In this document: piece by piece, positions 27,828 through 35,469 of the stretch
How the letters are laid out: each line of letters begins with the position of its first letter
Numbering within the stretch: position 1 is the stretch's first letter
From: Phycisphaerae bacterium
Lineage (GTDB): Bacteria > Planctomycetota > Phycisphaerae > Phycisphaerales > SM1A02
Assembly (NCBI GenBank): GCA_002705085.1
Contig: PAHO01000048.1
Location: 53,580 to 98,773 of the forward strand
Direction: 5' to 3'
DNA length: 45,194 nt
The notes under the pieces: generated by a model
What the model saw: the letters and a program-made list of their open reading frames with translations, nothing else
What the model was told of the DNA's origin: nothing
Database searches by the model: none
Position numbers and translations under genes: made by a program

Positions 27828-28259
27828 AGCTTCGGAGCAATCAGGCATCAATTCGAGCAAAGCGGAGGGGATCGAACTGGGGCGCCAACTTCGGTCCAAA
27901 CAAACCAACTCGGTACGGGCGCGAGCAATCACCCGATCTTCCACCTGCAGCACGTACGAATGCCGCAACCTTGTTTTGGTCCGACTGGTCAGCCACAACA
28001 CCACATCAACACACTCATCATGATGCGCTGGCGCTTCATAGGTCACTGCACATTCTCTGACGGCAAGCCACCATCCTTGTTCTTCCAACTTCGTATATGG
28101 CAGACCCAATGACCGACACCAATCGGACCGGGCGTTGCCCAGCCATTGAACATGGACCGCATGGTGCACCACACCCATAGGATCACACTCGTGATAGGCG
28201 ACCCGGGTGGTCCAAGTGTGGGTTGCGGTCCCAGAGGGGGGAGATGCTTCAGTCATCAT
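27819..28259 (-). CDS. Acyl-CoA thioesterase, 4HBT (YbgC/FadM-like)
   Basis: A 146-residue hot-dog fold protein. VAYHECDPMGVVHHAVHVQWLGNAR contains the family catalytic Asp in YxECDxMGVVHH (the usual form is YxDTDxxGhVxHxxYhxhhExAR); later VTYEAPAHHDE and IARARTELVCLD fit the fold. It hydrolyses a thioester; substrate unknown. Start 28259 or the adjacent ATG 28256; the upstream frame to 28304 has no homology. It follows mnmE by about 57 bp and ends by overlapping the plus-strand DUF721 gene by 9 bp. Confidence 0.8.
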   Translation of the reverse strand: MMTEASPPSGTATHTWTTRVAYHECDPMGVVHHAVHVQWLGNARSDWCRSLGLPYTKLEEQGWWLAVRECAVTYEAPAHHDECVDVVLWLTSRTKTRLRHSYVLQVEDRVIARARTELVCLDRSWRPSSIPSALLELMPDCSEASA

Positions 28260-28316
28260 CGACACACCTTCGTGCGCCGTTGACCATTCCGCAAGGGGAT
28301 ACACGGTCGGCTGTGT

Positions 28317-29681
28317 TCATTTTCCTATGCAAAATGAAGAGAAGACCCGGTCAAAAACAGCTTCAGGATCACGATCGCCCAACACTTCGTCAAAAGCACG
28401 GCGGGCCAAGAGCAGCGCCTCACAAACCAGCTCGTCCGGACACTTCTCCTGCTGCGCAAGCCTTTGAGCGTCCCGCAATGACTGGATGGCTTGTTCGATG
28501 GTTGACCAGTGCGACTCCCGAAGCGCGACACCGTCTGCGCCTTGATCCCCGAAGTCCATCAACTTTTCCAAAATCTGTGCTTTCAGTTGATCAACTCCGC
28601 GTCCGGTCTGAGCCGATACCGGAACACCAGCGCCTTGTGGTGAAGAACCAGTACTGAGTTGGTCGACCTTCGTGTGCACCTGAATCACTCGGCGATCCGC
28701 GCCCCAATCTGGATGCTTGGTCCCGATGACCTGACACGAGAGGATCACATTTGCGGACGACAATGCCTCTTCATGGTTCTGAGAAGCTTGCTCTGACAAA
28801 TCGGTTGATCCGAGATCAACTCCATGCTTTTCATCGAACACGCCCGGGCTGTCCACAAGCGTCACATCCAAAGGGCCCCCGGGTGCCATCAACTCCCATG
28901 GTGTGGCGACCAAATCTCGAGTGGTCCCTTCAATCGGCGCGGTCAAAAATCGCTTTCCGGAAAGCAGCGCATTGCACAAAGTGCTCTTCCCGGCGTTGGG
29001 GGGGCCCACGACCACAACGCGGGGGGTTCCTTGGAACCGCTCCAAAGGGACCCCTCGTTCACGGAAAAGTTGCAAGGACTGCAGAAGGTCGGACAACGTG
29101 GAACGAACTTGCTCAACCGGAAGGAACCGCACGTCTTCTTGATCTGAAAAATCGATCCCCGCTTCCAATGCGGCCAACAGATCCAATGTCTGCTCACGCA
29201 GTTCTTTGATTCGATCACCAGGACCTCCGACCAGCAAACGATGGGCTGCCCGAACAGCAGCGGTGTGCTCGGCGGAAACCAGCAATCCCACACCTTCCGC
29301 TTGGGTCAAATCCATACGCCCAAGCATCCAAGCTCGAGCGGTGAACTCACCAGGAGAAGCCTGTCGTGCTCCAGAATTTGCACCTTGTTGGAGCAATTGG
29401 CTCAACAATCGATGCAGCAGGTCTTGGTTTCCAGCCAGCCAAAGTTCAACCACCGGTTGACCAATCGGACCACGTTCAGCCGTGAACACCATGGCCAATG
29501 CAGGCAAGTTGGAAAATTCCTCGACAATCCGAACCGAAGCAACCCCGGCGGTATGGGGCAATGGGTCCTGAAGAACACTGTTGACCAAGGCCACGGCATC
29601 GGCCCCAGCGACCCGAATCATCCCTCGCGCGGACTGACCGGGCGGGGTTGCGACCGCAAGGATGGTGGTCTCAAGATCCAC
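28317..29681 (-). CDS. mnmE: tRNA modification GTPase MnmE
   Basis: A 454-residue MnmE, which with MnmG makes 5-carboxymethylaminomethyl-uridine in tRNA. PGEFTARA (110-117) is the folate-domain motif; the G domain has GPPNAGKST (226-234), EGTTRD (251-256), DSPG (277-280) and TKVD for the fourth G motif. It ends in the conserved FCIGK with the modification Cys. DSPG replaces the usual DTAG and TKVD the usual NKxD. GTG start, two bases after the yidC stop. Confidence 0.96.
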   Translation of the reverse strand: MDLETTILAVATPPGQSARGMIRVAGADAVALVNSVLQDPLPHTAGVASVRIVEEFSNLPALAMVFTAERGPIGQPVVELWLAGNQDLLHRLLSQLLQQGANSGARQASPGEFTARAWMLGRMDLTQAEGVGLLVSAEHTAAVRAAHRLLVGGPGDRIKELREQTLDLLAALEAGIDFSDQEDVRFLPVEQVRSTLSDLLQSLQLFRERGVPLERFQGTPRVVVVGPPNAGKSTLCNALLSGKRFLTAPIEGTTRDLVATPWELMAPGGPLDVTLVDSPGVFDEKHGVDLGSTDLSEQASQNHEEALSSANVILSCQVIGTKHPDWGADRRVIQVHTKVDQLSTGSSPQGAGVPVSAQTGRGVDQLKAQILEKLMDFGDQGADGVALRESHWSTIEQAIQSLRDAQRLAQQEKCPDELVCEALLLARRAFDEVLGDRDPEAVFDRVFSSFCIGK

Positions 29682-29683
29682 GA

Positions 29684-31864
29684 TCAGCGGCGGGGGGGTC
29701 GCCTCGTCTCACGACCATCCTGCTTCTTCCGGGTATCTCGGCGACGCTCGTACCGCGACATGGCTCGTGAGTAGGCGCGGCTCTGGTCGCCAGACCCACC
29801 GGCATTCCCCCCACCACGTGGTCCAGAGGGCTTGGGTGGTGGATCCGAATCAAGATCCATGGTGTCCACCTTCTTGCGAATCCATCGGCTTTCAAGAATG
29901 CCGATGGTGCTCGATGTCACGATGTACAGCGTGAGACCCGATGGCGCGCCATACAAAAACAGTGGGAAGGTCAGCACCAACATCCAGCGCATGATCTTCT
30001 GCATCTGTTCTTGTTCAGGCGTTTGTGTACCTGTGGACGGAGGAGTCATGTACTTCTGTTGCAGATAGAAGATCAGACCCATCATCAAGGGAAGACCATT
30101 GATACCGGTCAACCGGAACAGCAGCACCTGCACCGGCTCGCTGAAAGTAGCAAACATGTGGTCTTGGTCAGAAAGATCGGCGAGGAATCCCCAAGCGTCA
30201 CCTGTCAGCGATTGGAACATGCCAAAGAAGGCCGCCTCATGCCGCATCTCCACCGCCAAATACAAGCCGGCATAAAGCGCGATCCAGACGGGGGTCTGGA
30301 GGAACATGGGCAAGCAACCCAACATGTGCAGCGGGTTGACACCCTTTTCGCGGAAAAGCCTTGCTTGCTCTTGCTGCAAACGCTTTGGATCGCCCGCGTA
30401 ACGCTTTTGCAATACATCCATTTCAGGCTTCACTTTCGCCATACGGCGGCTGAACCGCTGCATATTGATTTGTGAACGCCGCACAATTGGGTGCAACAAC
30501 AATCGAACCGTCACCACCAAGAAGACGATCGCTACCGCCCAATCACCCACGAATCCATGCAGCATGCCCAGGTACGAGAGCAGCAAACTGGCCAACCACT
30601 GGAAGGTGCAGAACGTGCAGAATCCCCCCATGGAATAGACCACAAGTTTGTCCAATTGAAGCCCCTGAACGGTGCTGGCTTCACGCAATTTTGAACGGTC
30701 TTGCGGCCCCGCCCAGACGCGGAATGAACTGGTACGGCCCTGACCAGGATCAAGCCGAGTGGTCGAAGTTCGAGCGGTCACGAGGATTTGCTTCTCATCC
30801 TCCCCACCATCAGTAGTGGCGATCGGCGTCACCCGGATGCGACGGATTTGATCTTCCAAGCTGGGGCGATCCGCGGCCTCTGCCGGCATCATGGCGAGGG
30901 CAAAATATCGGTTTGTGGCCGCCAGCCAACCGATGTTTGAACCTTGATCCGGCATCCAAAAATTCACCGGCTCGCCTCCCGCCAAGCTCTCCCGCGACTC
31001 ATCCACGGCCGACGGACGAACCACTCGAGCGCCTGGATCCAACACTCCAGCCCGCAACGTTCGGCGATCCATATAGCGGGCGGCATCCACCCGAAGCTGG
31101 CTTGGGGCAACTGTGTTCAGCGCGACCTCCAAAGGTTGGTCGCTCAAATTCTCGATGGCGGTTTCCACATCAAAATGGAAGCCATCCATAGGTGAGAACG
31201 ACCGGGAGATGCGGAGCACGGGGATTCGTGCATCCTCTGGCCCAGCTTCGATCGTGGCCACCGCGGTCACCACGCCTTGGTCATCGCGTACGGAAGACCA
31301 AGCCGGAACCTCACCCCACAACGGAACAGGGGTGCCATTCAACTGCAGTTCAAAGACTGACAATTGTGGGAGAAGGATCTCGGTCGAAGGCAACGGGTAC
31401 CGAATCGCCTCAGCCAACAAGTAATGAGCGTCTTCGGGAAGCGCTTCACCTGCTTCAGCGGCCCGCAGATCGCTGGCTTTTTCATACTCATCGGAAAGTC
31501 GAATTTCCACCACCCCGCCGCCGCCGGCATCGAGGGTCACTCGGGCGGTGGCTGCATCTTCCAGCGATCCGATCTGAAAAGCTGACTCAGTATTGGCCCC
31601 TGGTTGGTACCGCGGGTTGACCAAAGGTTCCACCAAAGCCGTGCTCGCTGCCTCAAGCGTGTTGGTGGGGAGGGTTGAAGATGAAGACTCCGCCGACTCT
31701 TGGTCTGACGGCTCAACGGGTTTGGGCTGGCTTTCGGAGGCGGTTTGAATCGGCGTAGGGCCCGTCGGAGCATTCCGACCGCCAGCGATAAACAGCACCA
31801 GCAAACTGGTGGCCACAGCAAGCACTGCAGCCGTTACAAGCTTTCTCCGGGTGGATTGTTCCAA
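29684..31864 (-). CDS. yidC: Membrane protein insertase YidC
   Basis: A 726-residue YidC of the long Gram-negative type. An N-terminal helix (LVTAAVLAVATSLLVLFIAGG) anchors a periplasmic domain (about residues 100-400) followed by the five-helix insertase core: VTVRLLLHPIVRRSQ carries the conserved groove Arg, GCLPMFLQTPVWIALYAG and YLQQKYMTP follow. The basic tail ends RRPPRR. TTG start 31864 is supported by AAGGA eight bases upstream. mnmE follows immediately, the usual yidC-mnmE order; rpmH/rnpA are absent. Confidence 0.94.
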   Translation of the reverse strand: MEQSTRRKLVTAAVLAVATSLLVLFIAGGRNAPTGPTPIQTASESQPKPVEPSDQESAESSSSTLPTNTLEAASTALVEPLVNPRYQPGANTESAFQIGSLEDAATARVTLDAGGGGVVEIRLSDEYEKASDLRAAEAGEALPEDAHYLLAEAIRYPLPSTEILLPQLSVFELQLNGTPVPLWGEVPAWSSVRDDQGVVTAVATIEAGPEDARIPVLRISRSFSPMDGFHFDVETAIENLSDQPLEVALNTVAPSQLRVDAARYMDRRTLRAGVLDPGARVVRPSAVDESRESLAGGEPVNFWMPDQGSNIGWLAATNRYFALAMMPAEAADRPSLEDQIRRIRVTPIATTDGGEDEKQILVTARTSTTRLDPGQGRTSSFRVWAGPQDRSKLREASTVQGLQLDKLVVYSMGGFCTFCTFQWLASLLLSYLGMLHGFVGDWAVAIVFLVVTVRLLLHPIVRRSQINMQRFSRRMAKVKPEMDVLQKRYAGDPKRLQQEQARLFREKGVNPLHMLGCLPMFLQTPVWIALYAGLYLAVEMRHEAAFFGMFQSLTGDAWGFLADLSDQDHMFATFSEPVQVLLFRLTGINGLPLMMGLIFYLQQKYMTPPSTGTQTPEQEQMQKIMRWMLVLTFPLFLYGAPSGLTLYIVTSSTIGILESRWIRKKVDTMDLDSDPPPKPSGPRGGGNAGGSGDQSRAYSRAMSRYERRRDTRKKQDGRETRRPPRR

Positions 31865-31866
31865 CG

Positions 31867-32643
31867 TCAACGTCCTTCGCGCAAGCGTTCGCCCAACCAA
31901 TCAGCGAGTTCGGGTTCCGCAATAATCTTGGCCGCTACAGCTTCGATGTCGTAGGGCTCTCGGATGAATTCAAGTGTGGTTTTGTCCTCGTTGTCACTGG
32001 TTTCCAAAATGGCATACGAGGCACGCGGATCACCATCACGGGGCTGCCCGACGGAGCCGGGATTGAAAATCAATTGTTCGTCGATGGGAAGCGTCCACGG
32101 ACCCTCACCGAGTTCTTCGGGGGAATAGAACTCTGGCTCGGCGGTAAAAACTCCAGGGACATGGGTATGGCCCTGCATGCCATACCGAGGCACTCGAGCA
32201 AAGATCTGTTCGAATTTTCTGGTTCCAGATTGAACATCTTCCGGGAACAGATACTCGTTGATGGGTTTCCGGGGGGTGCCATGAACCGCCAAAAAGTCGC
32301 CTTCTTGGACGCGAACCCGAAGACGCCCCAGCAATTCCCAGCGGGCGCGACGTTGGTCCGCATCCGTGACCGCTTCCAATTGTTTCCGAGTCCAATAGGC
32401 CGCCCGTTCAGCAACCTCATTGAAATTGGTGGGTTCGTACAACGCAGCCAAATCGTGATTGCCAAGCAAACACCACTCACAACGTTCAGCCACCAAATCG
32501 ACACACTCAACCGGATTTGGTCCATAACCGAGCACATCACCCAAACAGACAATGCGATCAACCCCGCGCTGGTCGATGCTGGCCAGAACCACCTGCAACG
32601 CTTCAAAGTTGCCATGAATATCACTGATGACTGCGGTACGCAT
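31867..32643 (-). CDS. Metallophosphoesterase (calcineurin-like)
   Basis: A 258-residue binuclear metal enzyme. DIHGN, GDVLGYGPNP, GNHDL, VHGTP and GHTH give the complete metallophosphatase motif series, with NPGSVGQPRDGDPRASYA near the C-terminus, typical of the YfcE/MJ0936-like group. Substrate unknown (phosphodiester or phosphoprotein). The start MRTAVISDIHGN (32643) is chosen because it gives the family N-terminus. It is translated next to yidC (3 bp apart) and divergent from the BFD-like gene. Confidence 0.87.
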   Translation of the reverse strand: MRTAVISDIHGNFEALQVVLASIDQRGVDRIVCLGDVLGYGPNPVECVDLVAERCEWCLLGNHDLAALYEPTNFNEVAERAAYWTRKQLEAVTDADQRRARWELLGRLRVRVQEGDFLAVHGTPRKPINEYLFPEDVQSGTRKFEQIFARVPRYGMQGHTHVPGVFTAEPEFYSPEELGEGPWTLPIDEQLIFNPGSVGQPRDGDPRASYAILETSDNEDKTTLEFIREPYDIEAVAAKIIAEPELADWLGERLREGR

Positions 32644-32699
32644 GCGTAGAAAGAGAGGATACCGCATGCCGGTCGTCATGGGTCCGTTAGGGTGGAGGC

Positions 32700-32984
32700 A
32701 TGACCGAAGACCAGACTTCTTGCGAAGATCCGACCGTTTGCTTTTGTTTCCGGGTCTCCCGAGCCAAAGTGGCTGCGTTTTTGCGAAAGCAAAACCCGGT
32801 CGTGGCCAGCCAACTCTCGGAATGCGATGGTGCTGGAACGGGGTGTGGATGGTGTCGAAGGCTTCTGGAAGACATGCATGCCACCCATCTGGACGGGGGA
32901 GATCCGGGTCAAGACCTTGATCAGGGGGCCAATGAGGCTGCTCGGCGGAGTTGGCGGTCTGAACGGCGTTCAGATCCTTCCTGA
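32700..32984 (+). CDS. BFD-like [2Fe-2S] protein
   Basis: A 94-residue protein. VCFCFRV (Cys14, Cys16) and GTGCGWC (Cys49, Cys52) are the CxC...CxxC [2Fe-2S] ligands of the bacterioferritin-associated ferredoxin (BFD) family; the spacing of about 32 residues agrees. The last 30 residues are polar and unconserved. BFD proteins deliver electrons to iron stores or to iron-sulphur assembly. No ferritin is nearby, so the partner is unknown. The GTGGAGGC before the ATG is very close (1 base), but no other start is better. Confidence 0.72.
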   Translation: MTEDQTSCEDPTVCFCFRVSRAKVAAFLRKQNPVVASQLSECDGAGTGCGWCRRLLEDMHATHLDGGDPGQDLDQGANEAARRSWRSERRSDPS

Positions 32985-33089
32985 GGTGTTGCTTGGGGCC
33001 CAGTTGGAGTTATCCTCTTTCTGTGCGACGAACGCATATTGGGCCCAACGGTGGCACCAGCGTTTGTTGAACCCGTGGACGACTGCCTG

Positions 33090-33608
33090 ATGCACGCCGA
33101 TTCCAGCGCTTCCGAAGGAAGCCAGACCGAGCCGGTCTCGACCGGCGATGAACCTCCTGAACCGTTCCACCTGCAGGTCCCTGCCGGGTTTGTACCTGCA
33201 GACCGACAGTGGCTTTCTGACCACCTTTCGCGGCTCTTGACCCACCTCCCCCGAAGGGTTGAGCAAATCAACATCCGACTGCTTGATGACGCCGGAATGT
33301 CGGAATTGCACCTGCAATGGAAGGGACTCGAAGGCCCAACCGACGTGCTGAGTTGGTTCCATTCCCACAGCGAAGGACCAATTGAAGCAGATTTGGCGAT
33401 TGGCCTTGAAGTGGCTCGTCGCGAAGCGGAGCAGCGTGGGCACTCTCTTCGACAAGAACTCCTGCTGTACATCGTCCACGGCATTTTGCACGGGTGTGGA
33501 TTTGACGATCTTGAGCCTGAAGATGCTGAGCGAATGCATGCGGAGGAAGACCGGATTCTTGCCCTGGTGGGGGTCGAAGCCACCTACAAGCGGGAGTCCT
33601 CTGAATGA
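33090..33608 (+). CDS. ybeY: Endoribonuclease YbeY (rRNA maturation factor)
   Basis: A 172-residue (from ATG 33090) YbeY-family metalloprotein: TDVLSWFHSHSEGP, IGLEVARREAEQRGHSLRQELLLYIVHGILHGCGFDDLE. The usual zinc motif is HGxLHLxGYDH; here the third His position is Asp (GFDD), so the two His remain but the third ligand differs. It acts on 16S rRNA ends and 70S quality control. A TTG at 33039 would extend it by 17 residues. ATGA overlap with the CorC gene downstream. Confidence 0.87.
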   Translation: MHADSSASEGSQTEPVSTGDEPPEPFHLQVPAGFVPADRQWLSDHLSRLLTHLPRRVEQINIRLLDDAGMSELHLQWKGLEGPTDVLSWFHSHSEGPIEADLAIGLEVARREAEQRGHSLRQELLLYIVHGILHGCGFDDLEPEDAERMHAEEDRILALVGVEATYKRESSE

Positions 33609-34816
33609 GCCTTCACGACTTTTTGGGCGTGGGCTTGATTCTCTTGGGTCTATGGCTCAGCGCGGTAGCTTCAGCGTTGGCGGAAGCCAGTCGTTCTGGA
33701 ATCGAGTCACGGACCTCGGTCAACCCCGAACGCCTTGACCAGCTCTTGGATGCCCGAGAACGGGCACGCTTGGCCGCTCGAGCTCTGGCCACCATGGGGC
33801 TATTGGCAGGAGTGCTGTTGTTGGCAAGCAACCTTGATGCAGCCCGAGGGGTTCTCTCCGTACTTTTGGGCATCGTGGCCGTGGTGGTGGCAGAATCCTT
33901 CGCACGCCATGCTCCGGAGGCAACAGCGGCTTCAGGACTCCGCGCGGTCGCCATGGCTGATGCTGGATTGGTGGCGCTTCGACCTCTGATTTTGATTTTG
34001 GATGAAGCCGCCCGTCGCCTCACTGGCGCGAACCTCCGCACCGGTGAAGATGAAGAGGAAGCAGAATTCCGTCGGCACATTGAAGATTCACAACGCCGGG
34101 GGGGCCTTGATGAGCGGGGGGCTTCGCTGGTGGAAAATGCGGTGGAATTTGGTTCCGCGGAAGTGCACGAGATCATGACACCACGCATCGAGATCGATGG
34201 GATCATGCTGACCGACGACTTGGAAGCATTGACCCAATCTCTACGTGGAGTCCAGCACTCCAGAGTTCCGGTCTATCGCGAGAGTTTGGATGAAATCGTG
34301 GGCGTGCTTCATGTTCGGGACTTGCTTCCACATCTCGGTCCACAGAGCAAACCCATCGATCTGGAATCGCTACTCCGCCAGCCGCTCATTGTTCCCGAAA
34401 CCATGCCGGTTGCCGATTTGTTGGCCGCCTTCCGCGACCAAGGCATTCGATTCGCCGTAGTGGTTGATGAATACGGCGGCACAGCCGGAATTGCGTCGGC
34501 TGAAGACGTGCTGTCCGAATTGGTTGGCGAACTTGAAACCCCAGAATCTGATGGCATCGAAGTGCATGAGAACTTCATCGAGGTTGAAGGGTGGGTCCAC
34601 GTGGACGAACTGAATGATCGCTTCGAACTTGATATCCCTGAAGATGACGATTACGAAACCGTAGCCGGCTATTTGTTGGCCACACTGGGTCGAGTGCCTG
34701 ATGCACGAGAGACCTACACCTGCGAGGCGGGACGAACATTCAACATCACCCACGCCACACCAACCACCATCGAGCGGATTCGAATTCTTCGAGACGCCAC
34801 TGAGCCCAAAGCATGA
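33605..34816 (+). CDS. CorC/HlyC (CNNM-CBS) family membrane protein
   Basis: A 403-residue protein. N-terminal DUF21/CNNM membrane part (about residues 1-130, with LGVGLILLGLWLSAVASALAE and LLAGVLLLA), then a CBS pair (IMTPRIEIDGIML; HSRVPVYRESLDEIVGVLHVRDLL) and the C-terminal CorC_HlyC domain (VDEYGGTAGIASAEDVLSELVGELE; GWVHVDELNDRFELDIPEDDDYETVAGYLL). The membrane part is shorter than usual. The family is tied to Mg/Co efflux; direct proof is absent. ATGA overlaps with ybeY and tsaB make a three-gene unit. Confidence 0.88.
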   Translation: MSLHDFLGVGLILLGLWLSAVASALAEASRSGIESRTSVNPERLDQLLDARERARLAARALATMGLLAGVLLLASNLDAARGVLSVLLGIVAVVVAESFARHAPEATAASGLRAVAMADAGLVALRPLILILDEAARRLTGANLRTGEDEEEAEFRRHIEDSQRRGGLDERGASLVENAVEFGSAEVHEIMTPRIEIDGIMLTDDLEALTQSLRGVQHSRVPVYRESLDEIVGVLHVRDLLPHLGPQSKPIDLESLLRQPLIVPETMPVADLLAAFRDQGIRFAVVVDEYGGTAGIASAEDVLSELVGELETPESDGIEVHENFIEVEGWVHVDELNDRFELDIPEDDDYETVAGYLLATLGRVPDARETYTCEAGRTFNITHATPTTIERIRILRDATEPKA

Positions 34817-35469
34817 GACTTGCGCTCGAACTTTCACAGCGTGAGGCCACGATCGCTGTTGGTCATGAACAAAAGGTTGCCACCCGACCGGTCAGCATGG
34901 GGGGGCGGCAGGAACAGGATGTTCTCTGGCCCATGATCGAAGACGCCACCCAGGAGGTCGGGGGCAAACCATCAGACCTGAGCGAGGTGATCGTCAACGC
35001 TGGACCTGGTGGATTTACTGGTATTCGAACTGCCATTGCGACCGCCGCCATGCTGGGTCGACTGGGGGCTCAAGTCTTGGCTTTGCCTGCCCATCTTGCG
35101 GTTGCCGAAGCGTCGCTTGAAGGCCAAGGAGACGACGCCAGCATCATCTTGGCGGTCAAGAACCATCGGGCATGGGTTGGCACCGTGCATTGGGAGAACG
35201 GTCTGTGGACCACCTCAGGCGCCCCGAAAGACCTGGAGCTGAAGACCTTTTTTGCAGAGCAGAGTCCGGCCCGAATTGTGGCTGACGAGCATCTGCCCGA
35301 GGAGTTTCAAAGCGTCTGCGAGATCATCCCATTGCGAACCAGCGCCAGCGCGTTACTTCAACGCCTGATGAAAGACCCATCACGCACCGCTCTTGATGCG
35401 CTTCGGCCTATTTACCCCCGCGTACCGGAAGCAGTCCGCCTCTGGGAAGAAAGGCATCCCAACCTGTAA
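34813..35469 (+). CDS. tsaB: tRNA N6-threonylcarbamoyladenosine synthesis protein TsaB
   Basis: A 218-residue ASKHA-fold protein acting with TsaD and TsaE to build t6A37 in ANN-decoding tRNAs. The motif NAGPGGFTGIRTAIATA matches the family GPGSFTGxRxGxxxA (Ser to Gly here). The C-terminal half is divergent, as is common. ATG 34813 overlaps the stop of the CorC gene by 4 bases. It is the last gene of the plus-strand unit, and its stop abuts the stop of the convergent haloperoxidase gene with no gap. Confidence 0.87.
   Translation: MRLALELSQREATIAVGHEQKVATRPVSMGGRQEQDVLWPMIEDATQEVGGKPSDLSEVIVNAGPGGFTGIRTAIATAAMLGRLGAQVLALPAHLAVAEASLEGQGDDASIILAVKNHRAWVGTVHWENGLWTTSGAPKDLELKTFFAEQSPARIVADEHLPEEFQSVCEIIPLRTSASALLQRLMKDPSRTALDALRPIYPRVPEAVRLWEERHPNL

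Noticed and set aside
34595-34606. GTCCACGTGGAC, a parS-like palindrome in the CorC gene
   Set aside because: It shares only the central ten bases (TCCACGTGGA) with the two 18-bp sites; the outer bases differ and it codes for VHVD in a conserved domain, so likely chance.
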